Below, one piece after another: positions 16,270 to 25,931 of a DNA stretch of 64,000 nt (position 1 is its first letter; each line of letters opens with the position of its first letter). The notes under the pieces are model-generated. The model was not told the DNA's origin. It saw nothing but the letters and a program-made list of their open reading frames with translations, and made no database searches. The stretch comes from Paludibacteraceae bacterium (GTDB taxonomy: Bacteria > Bacteroidota > Bacteroidia > Bacteroidales > Paludibacteraceae), in contig JAFGVV010000016.1 of assembly GCA_016937795.1 (NCBI GenBank), positions 1-64,000 of the forward strand, read 5' to 3'. The translations under genes were made by a program, and so were the position numbers.

Positions 16270-17742
16270 TTAGTACGCTCTTGCAAAAACCACTCTTCGC
16301 ACCGAAGGTTTTCCTGTAACCATACAAACACCGGGCGTGTTGTCACCATCAATAGGAATACAGCGAATTGTTGCTTTAGTGTCTTCCTTGATTTTTTCTT
16401 CGGTTTCGGGTGTGCCATCCCAATGACAAAGCAGGAATCCACCTTTTTCGATTTCAACTTTAAATTCATCGTACGAATTCACTTCACGGGTTACTGAGGT
16501 ACGATAATCAAAAGCTTTTTTGTAAATATTTTGCTGAATTTCTTCTAATAAGTCAGCAATATACTTTTCAATACCTTCAATCGATACAGTTTCTTTAGTC
16601 AATGTATCACGACGAGCCACTTCCACAGTTCCGTTTTCGAGATCGCGTGCACCCATTGCCAAACGCACAGGAACGCCTTTCAATTCATATTCGGCAAATT
16701 TCCAACCCGGTTTCTTGGTGTCATTGTTATCAAACTTCACCGAAATTCCAAGCGCTTTGAGTTTTGGAACTATTTCATTTACTTTTGCACTAATGGCCGA
16801 AAGTTGTTCTTCATTTTTATAAATTGGAACAATAACTACCTGGAAAGGAGCAAGTTTTGGAGGAAGTACCAATCCATTATCGTCGGAGTGAGCCATTACA
16901 AGCGCACCCATCAAACGGGTTGAAACACCCCACGAGGTAGCCCACACATATTCCTGTTTGTTATTTTTATCCACGAAAGTTACATCAAATGCTTTTGCAA
17001 AGTTCTGTCCGAGGAAATGCGAAGTTCCGGCCTGAAGTGCTTTTCCATCCTGCATAAGTGCCTCAATACAAAACGTTTCCAACGCCCCGGCAAAACGCTC
17101 ATTTGCCGATTTTACTCCTTTCAGCACAGGCACTGCCATAAAGTTTTCGGCAAAAGTTGCATAAACTTCGAGCATCTGTTTAGCTTCGGTCATGGCTTCA
17201 GCTTCGGTGGCATGCGCCGTGTGACCTTCCTGCCACAAAAACTCGGCAGTACGCAGGAACAAACGTGTACGCATTTCCCAACGAACCACATTGGCCCATT
17301 GATTTACCAGAATAGGAAGATCGCGATACGACTGAATCCAGTTTTTATAAGTACTCCATATAATAGTCTCAGAAGTGGGGCGTACAATCAGTTCTTCTTC
17401 TAATTTTGCTTCAGGATCAACAATTACGCCTTTTCCATCAGGACTGTTTTTCAGACGATAATGTGTTACCACTGCACACTCTTTGGCAAAACCTTCTACG
17501 TGAGCAGCTTCTTTACTCAAAAACGATTTAGGAATAAAAAGCGGAAAATATGCATTTACGTGACCTGTCTCCTTGAACATGCGATCAAGTTCGGCCTGCA
17601 TTTTTTCCCAAATTGCATATCCGTATGGTTTGATAACCATGCAACCGCGTACAGCCGAATTTTCCGCCAAATCGGCTTTAATTACCAAATCGTTGTACCA
17701 TTGAGAATAATTTTCGCTTCTCGAAGTAAGTTCTTTTGCCAT
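16270..17742 (-). CDS. proS: Prolyl-tRNA synthetase (archaeal/eukaryal-like type)
   Basis: 490 residues from the ATG at 17742 ([17 protein letters not shown]); the longer reading frame to 17805 has no conserved sequence. Class II synthetase motifs are visible: [10 protein letters not shown] with the [13 protein letters not shown] loop, [38 protein letters not shown] and [13 protein letters not shown]. It lacks the insertion domain of the E. coli type and ends in the ARAY-COOH Tyr typical of the eukaryal/archaeal type. It charges tRNA-Pro. A TATCTTTG box lies on the minus strand at 17810-17803, so transcription probably starts near 17796. Confidence 0.95.
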   Translation of the reverse strand: MAKELTSRSENYSQWYNDLVIKADLAENSAVRGCMVIKPYGYAIWEKMQAELDRMFKETGHVNAYFPLFIPKSFLSKEAAHVEGFAKECAVVTHYRLKNSPDGKGVIVDPEAKLEEELIVRPTSETIIWSTYKNWIQSYRDLPILVNQWANVVRWEMRTRLFLRTAEFLWQEGHTAHATEAEAMTEAKQMLEVYATFAENFMAVPVLKGVKSANERFAGALETFCIEALMQDGKALQAGTSHFLGQNFAKAFDVTFVDKNNKQEYVWATSWGVSTRLMGALVMAHSDDNGLVLPPKLAPFQVVIVPIYKNEEQLSAISAKVNEIVPKLKALGISVKFDNNDTKKPGWKFAEYELKGVPVRLAMGARDLENGTVEVARRDTLTKETVSIEGIEKYIADLLEEIQQNIYKKAFDYRTSVTREVNSYDEFKVEIEKGGFLLCHWDGTPETEEKIKEDTKATIRCIPIDGDNTPGVCMVTGKPSVRRVVFARAY

Positions 17743-17802
17743 ATTATTTTTATTGTAAATTGCTGATTTTAAATACAAATTGCGGTTTTGAAAACCGGAT
17801 TG

Positions 17803-17810
17803 CAAAGATA
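17803..17810 (-). promoter_or_regulatory. -7 box (TATCTTTG) upstream of proS
   Basis: An exact TAnnTTTG match on the minus strand, 61 bp before the proS ATG. No TTG is found at the usual distance. A small inverted repeat (CGGTTTT-G-AAAACCG, 17783-17797) sits at the expected transcription start and could be an operator. Confidence 0.42.
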
Positions 17811-17977
17811 CAATTTTTTTCTGAAAAATTTAATATATTTCCGGCTGTTTAAAACTGCTTTTAATGCATTTTGAAAGCAAAATAAAACAATTGATTTCTA
17901 AACATTTTTTTATCGAAGCCGTTTCTTATTTCAAATGCTTTTTTGTTACTTTGTAAAAATATTTAAACAAAAAAATC

Positions 17978-18175
17978 ATGCAGAAGAAATTAAAACGCTC
18001 ACAAAACAAAATGATATCAGGCGTTTGTGCCGGTATCGCAGAGTATTTCGAATTTGATCCAACACTTGTCAGAATCGCTTATGTATTGCTTTCAATTTTC
18101 TCGGCAGGTTTTCCCGGGCTTTTACTTTATATTATCCTGGCCATTGTTATGCCGGTACAGGATGAATTGAAGTAA
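17978..18175 (+). CDS. PspC-domain small membrane protein
   Basis: 65 residues, almost entirely a PspC domain. It has the basic N-terminus QKKLKRSQNKMISGVCAGIAEYF, cut here to MISGVCAGIAEYF, then FDPTLVRIAYVLLS, with one long hydrophobic region at about 32-58. Family knowledge: in phage-shock systems PspC is a membrane stress component, but stand-alone short PspC proteins are common and mostly uncharacterised. It is 42 bp upstream of uvrB on the same strand with no terminator between, so the two may be cotranscribed. No pspA or other psp gene is nearby. Confidence 0.88.
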   Translation: MQKKLKRSQNKMISGVCAGIAEYFEFDPTLVRIAYVLLSIFSAGFPGLLLYIILAIVMPVQDELK

Positions 18176-18217
18176 ATATATCTAATCCTCAGTTATTCAA
18201 TTATCTATTCCCGTAAA

Positions 18218-20215
18218 ATGTCTTTCAAACTTACATCACCTTACAAGCCCACAGGCGATCAACCCGAAGCCATCAGGCAACTTGTGGATGGCCTGAACTC
18301 GGATATCCCTTTTCAGACTTTATTGGGCGTGACGGGCTCCGGAAAGACATTTACAGTGGCCAATGTCATAAATCAGGTGGACAGGCCAACTTTGGTGCTT
18401 AGTCACAATAAAACGCTTGCTGCACAGCTTTACAGCGAGTTCAAAGCGTTCTTTCCTGATAACGCAGTGGAGTATTTTGTGTCGTACTACGATTATTATC
18501 AGCCGGAAGCCTATTTACCTGTTTCGGATACTTATATCGAAAAAGACCTTTCTATCAATCAGGAAATTGAAAAGCTCCGCCTTGCCACTACTTCGGCATT
18601 GTTGTCGGGTAGGAGAGATGTGATTGTAGTTTCCTCTGTATCTTGTCTTTATGGTATTGGTAATCCTGAAGATTTTACCAGTAATGTCATTGAAATTTAT
18701 CGAGGGCAAAAAATTGTAAGGAACGTTTTTCTGAGAAGTCTGGTGGATAGCCTTTATTCGCGAAACGAAATTGAGCTCAACCGTGGGAATTTCAGGGTTA
18801 AAGGCGATACTGTTGATATATTTCTGGCATACAGCGATTTCGTTTTAAGAATAGTTTTCTGGGGCGACGAAATTGATGAAATTCTGACGCTCGACCCGGT
18901 AAATCTTAACGTACTTGAACAGTTCGATGCCTACAAAATTTATCCTGCCAGTATTTTCGTGACCACTAAAGAGCGTATTGCTCAGGCTATTTCATACATT
19001 GAAAACGATTTGCAACTTCAGGTAGATTATTTTCAATCTATTGGAAAAAATTACGAGGCCAAACGTATTTACGAACGTGTGAATTACGATCTGGAAATGA
19101 TCAAAGAACTCGGATATTGCTCTGGAATTGAGAACTATTCGCGCTATTTCGATGGTCGTCCGCCCGGAAGCCGCCCTTTCTGTCTGCTCGATTATTTTCC
19201 CAAAGATTATTTGATGGTGATTGACGAAAGTCATGTCACAATTCCACAAATAAGAGCCATGTATGGGGGCGATGCAGCCCGAAAAGTCAATCTGGTGGAA
19301 TATGGTTTCCGACTTCCGGCAGCGCGTGACAATCGTCCGCTGCAATTCGAAGAATTCGAAAAACTGACACCACAAACCATTTATGTGAGCGCCACTCCGG
19401 CTGATTATGAACTGGCTAAATCGGAAGGAATTATCATCGATCAGCTTATTCGACCTACCGGATTGCTCGACCCTATTATTGATGTGCGTCCGAGCCTTAA
19501 TCAGATTGACGATTTGCTCGAAGAAATACAGCAACGTGTTGAAAAAGAAGAACGTGTGTTGGTAACAACACTGACCAAACGTATGGCCGAAGAGCTAACC
19601 GATTATCTTGCCAGAATGGGCGTTCGCTGCAATTATATTCACTCAGATGTGGACACACTCGACCGTGTACAGATAATGGAAGACTTACGGCGCGGTGTGT
19701 ACGATGTGCTTGTGGGGGTGAATCTTTTGCGCGAAGGGCTTGATCTCCCTGAGGTTTCACTGGTAGCAATTCTCGATGCCGATAAAGAAGGATTTTTACG
19801 TTCGCACCGTGCACTCACACAAACTGCTGGACGTGCTGCCCGAAATCTGAATGGCAGAGTGATAATGTATGCCGACAGAATTACCGACAGTATGGAAAAA
19901 ACCATCAACGAAACCAACCGTCGGCGCGAAAAACAGCTTGCTTACAACGAGGCGAATGGCATTACACCTCAGGCAATTGTTAAAGGGGAACGAAATGCAT
20001 TAGGCAAACAGGAAAATGCTTATGTGGAAACTGAGCACAAACATGATATTGCTGCCGATCCTGTGGTGCAATATATGTCGAAACCTGCCCTTGAAAAGGC
20101 CATTGCAAGAACTAAAAAGGCTATGCAAGATGCTGCTAAAAAACTCGAATTCCTTGAAGCTGCACAACTTCGTGACGAACTCATAAAACTTGAAGACCTA
20201 CTGAAAACCAAATAA
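18218..20215 (+). CDS. uvrB: Excinuclease ABC subunit B
   Basis: 665 residues, normal for UvrB. Walker A GVTGSGKT is at 37-44. The beta-hairpin region YYDYYQPEAY lies near 95-105, the DEAD-like box VIDESHV near 335, and the helicase motifs YVSATPADYE and QTAGRAARN follow. The C-terminal UVR motif with EAAQLRDEL contacts UvrC. UvrB is the damage-verifying helicase of nucleotide excision repair and works with UvrA and UvrC, neither of which is in the window. A strong terminator follows. Confidence 0.98.
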   Translation: MSFKLTSPYKPTGDQPEAIRQLVDGLNSDIPFQTLLGVTGSGKTFTVANVINQVDRPTLVLSHNKTLAAQLYSEFKAFFPDNAVEYFVSYYDYYQPEAYLPVSDTYIEKDLSINQEIEKLRLATTSALLSGRRDVIVVSSVSCLYGIGNPEDFTSNVIEIYRGQKIVRNVFLRSLVDSLYSRNEIELNRGNFRVKGDTVDIFLAYSDFVLRIVFWGDEIDEILTLDPVNLNVLEQFDAYKIYPASIFVTTKERIAQAISYIENDLQLQVDYFQSIGKNYEAKRIYERVNYDLEMIKELGYCSGIENYSRYFDGRPPGSRPFCLLDYFPKDYLMVIDESHVTIPQIRAMYGGDAARKVNLVEYGFRLPAARDNRPLQFEEFEKLTPQTIYVSATPADYELAKSEGIIIDQLIRPTGLLDPIIDVRPSLNQIDDLLEEIQQRVEKEERVLVTTLTKRMAEELTDYLARMGVRCNYIHSDVDTLDRVQIMEDLRRGVYDVLVGVNLLREGLDLPEVSLVAILDADKEGFLRSHRALTQTAGRAARNLNGRVIMYADRITDSMEKTINETNRRREKQLAYNEANGITPQAIVKGERNALGKQENAYVETEHKHDIAADPVVQYMSKPALEKAIARTKKAMQDAAKKLEFLEAAQLRDELIKLEDLLKTK

Positions 20216-20217
20216 TT

Positions 20218-20253
20218 AAAAAAGTCCTGAATTTTTCAATTCAGGACTTTTTT
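20218..20253. terminator. Bidirectional terminator between uvrB and the MBL hydrolase
   Basis: A perfect 15-bp stem (20218-20232 with 20239-20253) with a 6-base loop. It begins in an A-run and ends in a T-run, so it works for both converging genes. Confidence 0.92.
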
Positions 20254-20265
20254 AATGTGTAGTTT

Positions 20266-20901
20266 TTACAAATAAGGATTATTCACCTTTTCATTACCAA
20301 TCGTAGTTGCGGGACCATGACCTGAATAAACAACGGTGGAGTCGGGTAGGGGCAATAATCTGTTTTGAATCGAGCGTATTAATGTGGCATAATCGCCTTG
20401 TTCCAGATCCGTTCTACCAATCGAACCATTAAAAAGCACATCACCTGCAAATAAAACTCCCTCATTTTCAGAATAAAACGCCATACTTCCCGGAGAATGG
20501 CCAGGCACGTGTAAAGCAATAAATTTTGAATTTCCAAAACAAATTTCCTGATTGTCTTCAATATACGCACCCAGTTCCTGAGCTTCTCCACTAAATGGCA
20601 AACCAAACATTCGGGCTTGTGTCAGCATTTTGGCAATCAGAAATTCGTCCTCTTTGGCTGCTTCAGGTTTCAGGCCATAAGTTTCTGTCACAAAACGATT
20701 TCCAAACTGATGATCGAGATGCAAATGTGTGTTGAGCAAACGTTTCAATATCAGATTTTTTTCATGAATATAGTTTTTCAACTGAAGTTGCTCGCTTTCG
20801 TTAAAACAACCTGCATCAATCAATACTGCTTCAAGTGTATCGTCGAAAACTAAATATGTATTTTCCTGAAAAGGACTGAATGTAAATGTTTTAATTATCA
20901 T
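20266..20901 (-). CDS. MBL-fold metallo-hydrolase (glyoxalase II/YcbL-like)
   Basis: 211 residues. The metallo-beta-lactamase motif HLHLDH is at 59-64. Further metal ligands are likely in HVPGHSPGS (about 130-138), FAGDVLF (about 151-157) and the C-terminal YSGHGP. The opening FTFSPFQENTYLVFDD matches YcbL-type hydrolases. These are related to glyoxalase II but lack its C-terminal substrate domain, as here. A thioester hydrolase role is possible; the substrate is not readable. It shares its strand with rsmG upstream, 70 bp away. Confidence 0.85.
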   Translation of the reverse strand: MIIKTFTFSPFQENTYLVFDDTLEAVLIDAGCFNESEQLQLKNYIHEKNLILKRLLNTHLHLDHQFGNRFVTETYGLKPEAAKEDEFLIAKMLTQARMFGLPFSGEAQELGAYIEDNQEICFGNSKFIALHVPGHSPGSMAFYSENEGVLFAGDVLFNGSIGRTDLEQGDYATLIRSIQNRLLPLPDSTVVYSGHGPATTIGNEKVNNPYL

Positions 20902-20937
20902 ATGCTTTTTGGCGCAATATATTAATTAGTAGTATCT

Positions 20938-20973
20938 TATCTTTGCTCTTTTATCTTTGCTCTTTTATCTTTT
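20938..20973. repeat. 14-bp tandem repeat, about 2.5 units
   Basis: Two full copies of TATCTTTGCTCTTT and part of a third. It overlaps the last bases of rsmG (stop at 20972-20974). Each full unit contains the -7-box string TATCTTTG on the plus strand, but no plus-strand gene follows. Confidence 0.75.
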
Positions 20974-21592
20974 ACAATGGTACATAAACCACTTTCTTGG
21001 TTTTAAAAAACTCCTGACTGAAATAATCGCTGATTTCGTAAGTGTCGGCAATATTTTTATACGGTAGAATTTCATGCTGTAATTCACCTCCTTTCAGGCA
21101 AATAAGTCCGTTGGGCATAGCATTTTGTGATTTTGGTGCAATGTTCTTTTTTACCAGCTTTACCAAATCGTCGAGCGGCATTACAGCACGACTCACCACG
21201 AAATCAAACTTTGCTTTCTCTTCCTGCACACGCTCATGTTTGAACACTATGTTATTTAATCCGATAGCATTCGAAACCTCGGTTCCAACCTTAATTTTTT
21301 TCCCAATCGAATCGATCAGCGTAAATTTTACTTCAGGAAACATAATGGCCAATGGCACACCCGGAAATCCTCCACCAGTGCCCACATCGAGAATTGTAGT
21401 CCCTGGCTTAAACCTTATAACCTGCGCAATAGCCAGTGAATGAAGTACATGATGTTCATAGAGATTTTCAATATCTTTACGTGAAATCACATTTATTTTC
21501 GAATTCCAATCGAGATACAAATCATATAAAGCTTCGAACTGCGATATTTGTGTGGCATCCAATTCGGGAAAGTATTTTTTTATTTGTTCCAT
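20972..21592 (-). CDS. rsmG: 16S rRNA (guanine-527-N7)-methyltransferase
   Basis: 206 residues, the usual RsmG (GidB) length. The SAM-binding motif LDVGTGGGFPGVP is at about 68-80. The helix before it (NLYEHHVLHSLAIA, about 43-56) is the family's conserved region, and FVVSRAVMPLDDLV is the catalytic-site neighbourhood. It methylates G527 of 16S rRNA; loss gives low-level streptomycin resistance in other bacteria. A TAACTTTG box lies on the minus strand at 21625-21618, about 25 bp upstream of the ATG. Confidence 0.95.
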   Translation of the reverse strand: MEQIKKYFPELDATQISQFEALYDLYLDWNSKINVISRKDIENLYEHHVLHSLAIAQVIRFKPGTTILDVGTGGGFPGVPLAIMFPEVKFTLIDSIGKKIKVGTEVSNAIGLNNIVFKHERVQEEKAKFDFVVSRAVMPLDDLVKLVKKNIAPKSQNAMPNGLICLKGGELQHEILPYKNIADTYEISDYFSQEFFKTKKVVYVPL

Positions 21593-21695
21593 TGTGTGTA
21601 ACTTTTTTATACGAATACAAAGTTAGTTCAATATTTTCAATCCTGAAAAACTGATAATGTTATTTGATCTGAATTTCTAATATAATGTATAAGAA

Positions 21696-21713
21696 GCATT
21701 TAATCTTAAATGC
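21696..21713. promoter_or_regulatory. Inverted repeat upstream of the fabD promoter
   Basis: GCATTTAA and TTAAATGC flank a 2-base centre. It lies 43 bp upstream of the TATCTTTG box of fabD, a position suited to an activator or repressor. No regulator is identified. Confidence 0.4.
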
Positions 21714-21756
21714 AAAAATTTAAAATCAGCTTTTTTATTTTTTGCATATTAATTCC

Positions 21757-21764
21757 TATCTTTG
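21757..21764 (+). promoter_or_regulatory. -7 box (TATCTTTG) upstream of fabD
   Basis: An exact TAnnTTTG match followed by GCAGC. The nearest TTG is only 12 bp upstream, so the -33 element is poor. It lies about 157 bp before the fabD ATG. Confidence 0.45.
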
Positions 21765-21921
21765 CAGCCGTTTTCGAAATCAATATTTAATCCTAAAGTG
21801 TTGATTTTGAAATAAGAAAATGATAATTATTTAATATTATTCATATTAGCCGAATAATTCATCAGGATAAACATTTCTGTATATCTTTTTGATTTTCAGC
21901 AAACAATAAAAAAGATAAGAT

Positions 21922-22794
21922 ATGAAAGCTTACGTTTTTCCCGGTCAGGGAGCACAATTTGTGGGTATGGGCAAAGACCTTTACGAACAATCGCCACTGG
22001 CAAAAGAACTTTTCGAAAAGGCCAATGAGATTTTAGGATTTCGCATAACCGACCTTATGTTCGAAGGAACTCCCGAAGACCTGAAACAAACTAAAGTAAC
22101 ACAACCTGCTGTTTTTCTGCATTCAGTAATTTCCGCATTTGTTTTAGGCGATGATTTTAAACCCGATATGGTTGCCGGACATTCATTAGGAGAATTTTCG
22201 GCTTTAGTAGCTGCACGCGCGCTCTCATTCGAAGATGGTCTGAGACTTGTGTATGCTCGTGCAATGGCCATGCAAAAAGCCTGCGAAGTAGAACCTTCGA
22301 CCATGGCTGCTGTACTCGGACTAAGCGACGAAGATGTGGAAGAAGTTTGCGACAGTATTACACAATTAGTAGTTGTTCCTGCCAATTATAACTGCCCCGG
22401 ACAATTGGTAATCTCAGGCTCAATTGAAGGAATTGACAAAGCCTGCGAATTGCTCAAGGAAAAAGGAGCTAAGCGTGCTTTAAAACTTCCTGTAGGCGGA
22501 GCTTTCCACTCTCCATTAATGCAACCTGCCAGCGAAGAACTTCAGGCTGCAATTAACAGCACTGCATTCTCAAACCCAGTTTGTCCTGTTTATCAAAACG
22601 TTAACGCATATCCACAAACTGATCCTGAACAAATCAAACAGAACCTGATTGCACAGCTTACTGCACCGGTTCGTTGGACACAAACCGTTAAAAACATGGT
22701 AACCGACGGAGCTGATTTGTTTGTGGAATTAGGTCCTGGAGATGTATTGAAAGGTCTTGTCAAAAAGATTTCAGCCGAAGTTGAAGTAGCATAA
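21922..22794 (+). CDS. fabD: Malonyl-CoA:ACP transacylase
   Basis: 290 residues. FPGQGAQ is at 6-12 (oxyanion region), and the nucleophile Ser88 is in GHSLGE. GAFHSPLM near 193-200 supplies the catalytic His, and an Arg lies in VYARAMAMQ near 109-117. It loads malonyl groups onto ACP for fatty-acid synthesis. No other fab gene is adjacent. It has a strong terminator and is probably monocistronic. Confidence 0.96.
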   Translation: MKAYVFPGQGAQFVGMGKDLYEQSPLAKELFEKANEILGFRITDLMFEGTPEDLKQTKVTQPAVFLHSVISAFVLGDDFKPDMVAGHSLGEFSALVAARALSFEDGLRLVYARAMAMQKACEVEPSTMAAVLGLSDEDVEEVCDSITQLVVVPANYNCPGQLVISGSIEGIDKACELLKEKGAKRALKLPVGGAFHSPLMQPASEELQAAINSTAFSNPVCPVYQNVNAYPQTDPEQIKQNLIAQLTAPVRWTQTVKNMVTDGADLFVELGPGDVLKGLVKKISAEVEVA

Positions 22795-22810
22795 CAACCA
22801 CAAAATAAAT

Positions 22811-22848
22811 AAAGATGCGGATAACTTAGTATATCTGCATCTTTTTTT
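22811..22848 (+). terminator. Rho-independent terminator after fabD
   Basis: A 13-bp stem (22811-22823 with 22832-22844, one G-U pair), an 8-base loop and a T-run. It starts 16 bp after the fabD stop. Confidence 0.9.
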
Positions 22849-22956
22849 ATTTACAGTACAGCAATAGAGTTTTTTTTGTATTTTTGTGTCTTCATAATTT
22901 TAAAAGAAGATAACTTCAGATAAATCAGATAATCATTCTTTAATTCATTATAATTA

Positions 22957-24714
22957 ATGTACAGAACACATACTTGTGGCGATCTTCGCCTTACAGATGC
23001 AGGACAAACAGTCAGCCTTTCGGGATGGGTGCATAAAGCTCGTAAAATGGGAGGAATGACCTTTGTGGATATTCGAGACCGTTATGGTGTCACTCAGCTT
23101 GTATTTAATAATGAAACTGATGCTGAACTTTGCGAACTCGCGAACAAACTCGGACGCGAATTTGTAATTCAGGTAACCGGTGTCGTAGCTGAACGTAGCA
23201 ACAAAAACAACAATATTCCTACAGGTGAAATTGAAATTCTGGCTAACGAACTTGTGATTCTGAACGAAGCTCAAACGCCTCCGTTCACCATCGAGGACAA
23301 TACTGATGGCGGTGACGATATTCGTATGAAATATCGTTATCTCGATCTTCGTCGTAACAATGTGAGAGCCAACCTGATGCTTCGTCATCAAATTGCTTTC
23401 GAAACGCGTCGTTATCTTGATCAAATGGGTTTCATCGAAGTAGAAACTCCTATTCTGATTGGTTCAACGCCCGAAGGAGCTCGCGACTTTGTTGTACCCT
23501 CACGTATGAATGCAGGTGAGTTTTACGCTCTTCCGCAATCGCCTCAGCTTTTCAAACAACTGTTAATGGTCTCTGGTTTCGACCGTTACTTCCAAATTGC
23601 CAAATGTTTTCGCGATGAGGATTTACGTGCCGACCGCCAACCTGAATTTACACAAATCGACTGCGAAATGTCGTTCGTAAAACAGGAAGATGTGCTCAAT
23701 ACTTTTGAAGGAATGATGAAACATCTCTTCAAATTCGTAAAAGATATTGACATGAATGAATCGTTTCCACGTATGACATGGCAGGATGCTATGAAATATT
23801 ATGGTTCCGACAAACCGGATATTCGCTTCGATATGAAGTTTGTTGAACTGAAAGAAGCCGTTTCGGGTCATGATTTTGTAGTTTTCGACGATGCAGCTTA
23901 CGTAGGCGGAGTTTGTGCCACAGCTTGTGCTTCATATACCCGTAAGCAAATTGACGAACTGACTGATTTTGTAAAACGCCCGCAAATAGGAGCGAAGGGG
24001 CTTGTTTTCATTCGCTGTGAAATGGATGGAACTTTCAAATCATCAATCGATAAATTCTATTCGCAGGACGATTTGAAATCTATTGCATCGATGTTCGATG
24101 CTAAAGCCGGCGACCTTATTCTTATTTTAGCTGGACCAAAAACTAAAACTCAAAAAGCACTTTGCGAACTTCGTCTCGAAATGGGTTCACGTTTAGGATT
24201 TCGCGATAAAAACGTATATGCACCTCTTTGGGTGATAGATTTTCCGCTTTTCGAATGGGATGAAGAAACTCAACGCTATTATGCTACACATCACCCGTTT
24301 ACGTCTCCTAATCTGGACGATATTCCTTTGCTCGATACCGATCCGGGACAGGTTAGAGCTACTGCTTACGACATGGTTATCAACGGTGTGGAACTTGGTG
24401 GCGGATCGATACGTATTCACGATAGTGCGCTCCAAAACCGTATGTTCGAATTACTTGGATTTACACCCGAAAAAGCTCAAGCTCAGTTTGGATTCCTTAT
24501 GAGCGCATTCAAATACGGTGCACCGCCTCATGGAGGTTTGGCTTTCGGTCTCGATCGTTTGGTTTCGCTTTTTGCCGGTCTCGATAGTATTCGCGATTGT
24601 ATTGCATTCCCCAAAAATAACTCCGGACGCGATGTAATGATTGATGCACCTTCAGTAATTGATCAATCTCAGCTTGATGAGTTAAATTTAGTGATTGACA
24701 TCAAAGAAAAGTAA
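22957..24714 (+). CDS. aspS: Aspartyl-tRNA synthetase (bacterial type)
   Basis: 585 residues, the bacterial AspRS length. The N-terminal OB-fold anticodon-binding domain has [21 protein letters not shown], shown here as its core [13 protein letters not shown]. Class II motifs follow ([27 protein letters not shown], shown here as its core [13 protein letters not shown]; and GLAFGLDRL near the C-terminus). The bacterial GAD insertion lies in between. It charges tRNA-Asp. A TATTTTTG box at 22879-22886 is a likely -7 element. An 82-residue gene follows 29 bp downstream. Confidence 0.97.
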   Translation: MYRTHTCGDLRLTDAGQTVSLSGWVHKARKMGGMTFVDIRDRYGVTQLVFNNETDAELCELANKLGREFVIQVTGVVAERSNKNNNIPTGEIEILANELVILNEAQTPPFTIEDNTDGGDDIRMKYRYLDLRRNNVRANLMLRHQIAFETRRYLDQMGFIEVETPILIGSTPEGARDFVVPSRMNAGEFYALPQSPQLFKQLLMVSGFDRYFQIAKCFRDEDLRADRQPEFTQIDCEMSFVKQEDVLNTFEGMMKHLFKFVKDIDMNESFPRMTWQDAMKYYGSDKPDIRFDMKFVELKEAVSGHDFVVFDDAAYVGGVCATACASYTRKQIDELTDFVKRPQIGAKGLVFIRCEMDGTFKSSIDKFYSQDDLKSIASMFDAKAGDLILILAGPKTKTQKALCELRLEMGSRLGFRDKNVYAPLWVIDFPLFEWDEETQRYYATHHPFTSPNLDDIPLLDTDPGQVRATAYDMVINGVELGGGSIRIHDSALQNRMFELLGFTPEKAQAQFGFLMSAFKYGAPPHGGLAFGLDRLVSLFAGLDSIRDCIAFPKNNSGRDVMIDAPSVIDQSQLDELNLVIDIKEK

Positions 24715-24743
24715 TATAAAACACTTAAAAACAATAAATTATC

Positions 24744-24992
24744 ATGACAGAAAAGGAAGTAAAAGACAGAGCCGAACAAATTATCGAAGCTTTAAGTGCT
24801 TTAAGTCTCGGACGTGAGCCAAATCTTTTGTCAGGGGAGGTGTTTAAAACGCTTTCTGATCATCCGAATTTTATTGGTATCAAAAATGCGTATATTGATT
24901 ATCTTCAGAGTTTTGATGGAAAAGTTGATGCTCCTGAGGATATCAAAAATTTATTCGATTTCAGAATGAAAATTGTGAGCTTATTTGAATAA
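24744..24992 (+). CDS. Small hypothetical protein after aspS
   Basis: 82 residues; I do not recognise the family. It is acidic and predicted mostly helical (KEVKDRAEQIIEALSALS, then FKTLSDHPNFIGIKNAYIDYL), with no signal peptide, membrane span or cysteine motif. It starts 29 bp after aspS with no terminator between and is followed by a strong terminator, so it is probably the last gene of the aspS transcript. Codon use resembles the neighbours, which supports a real gene. Confidence 0.72.
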   Translation: MTEKEVKDRAEQIIEALSALSLGREPNLLSGEVFKTLSDHPNFIGIKNAYIDYLQSFDGKVDAPEDIKNLFDFRMKIVSLFE

Positions 24993-25014
24993 GAAATTTT
25001 ATTTTTTACAGATA

Positions 25015-25052
25015 AGAAGCCGTACATATTATTTACGGCTTCTGTTTTTTTA
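25015..25052 (+). terminator. Rho-independent terminator after the aspS operon
   Basis: A perfect 10-bp stem, AGAAGCCGTA (25015-25024) with TACGGCTTCT (25034-25043), followed by GTTTTTTT. Confidence 0.9.
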
Positions 25053-25240
25053 TAAAATGAACTACAGTGATGTGTATCAGTCATATAGTAATACTATTTA
25101 GTACAAATAAGAGGGTATATTGAAATAAGATTTATTCTATTTTACATAATATAAATTATATGATTTTTTCATTAATGGCCTGATAATATATATTACTAAT
25201 ATACAGGATTGTACAAACGGATTAAACTCTAAATGAAATA

Positions 25241-25927
25241 ATGATCATTCTGAATATCGAAACCTCTACGCATATATGTTCTGTTTCACTGAGCAAAGAT
25301 GGAAAAAATATTTTTTCAAAATCGGATGCTCAGGGACAAAATCATGCATCTTTGCTGAATTTATTTATTGAAGAAGCATTACAACATTTACCTGAAAGTA
25401 TAAAGAAACCTGATGCAGTAGCAGTAAGCAGCGGTCCGGGTTCATATACCGGATTACGCATCGGTGTTTCTACAGCCAAAGGTCTTTGCTACGGTTTCGG
25501 AATTCCATTAATTTCGGTAAATACTTTAGAATTAATGGCTTATGCAGCTATTCAAAACATTGAAAATAAAGATAATACATTTTTCTGTCCAATGATTGAC
25601 GCGCGACGTATGGAAGTTTACAATGGATTTTATGACGAAAAGTTAAACGTGGTGCGTGAAATAAAACCGGATATTATAACAGAAGGTATTTATAATGAAT
25701 ACCTTAACTCAAATAATGTGGTTTTCTTTGGAAATGGAATGGAAAAATGCAGAGAGCTACTCACCCACCCTCATGCTGTCTTTATTTCCGACATTAATCC
25801 ATTGTCAGACAATATGTTATATTTCTCAGAACGAGCTTTTTTGAATGGAAATACGGAAGATGTGGCTTATTTTGAACCCTTTTATCTGAAAGAATTTCAG
25901 GTTACCACACCGAAAAAGAAGGTTTGA
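25241..25927 (+). CDS. tsaB: tRNA threonylcarbamoyladenosine biosynthesis protein TsaB
   Basis: 228 residues with an ASKHA-type fold. The N-terminal phosphate-1 region is LNIETSTHICSVSLS. GQNHASLL near 32-39 and VSSGPGSYTGLRIGVSTAKG near 65-84, shown here as its core GPGSYTGLRIG, are the TsaB signature. FFCPMIDARRMEVY lies near 116-129. TsaB forms with TsaD and TsaE the complex that completes the t6A37 modification of ANN-decoding tRNAs; those partners are not in the window. It converges with miaA, another tRNA A37-modification gene, only 4 bp away, with no terminator between. Confidence 0.93.
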   Translation: MIILNIETSTHICSVSLSKDGKNIFSKSDAQGQNHASLLNLFIEEALQHLPESIKKPDAVAVSSGPGSYTGLRIGVSTAKGLCYGFGIPLISVNTLELMAYAAIQNIENKDNTFFCPMIDARRMEVYNGFYDEKLNVVREIKPDIITEGIYNEYLNSNNVVFFGNGMEKCRELLTHPHAVFISDINPLSDNMLYFSERAFLNGNTEDVAYFEPFYLKEFQVTTPKKKV

Positions 25928-25931
25928 TCCC

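Larger units (their letters stand above)
21593..21921. other. 329-bp divergent promoter region, rsmG / fabD
   Basis: No coding sequence. It holds a minus-strand TAACTTTG box (21625-21618) for rsmG, an inverted repeat at 21696-21713, and a plus-strand TATCTTTG box (21757-21764) toward fabD. The fabD box would leave a leader of about 150 bases, AT-rich and without an obvious riboswitch fold or terminator. Confidence 0.55.

Noticed and set aside
17743..17805. N-terminal extension of ProS
   Set aside because: The extra 21 residues are not family-like, and the predicted transcription start lies within them; the ATG at 17742 gives the usual protein.
18992..19534. Open frame antisense to uvrB
   Set aside because: Fully inside a well-conserved uvrB; no promoter, motif or plausible composition.
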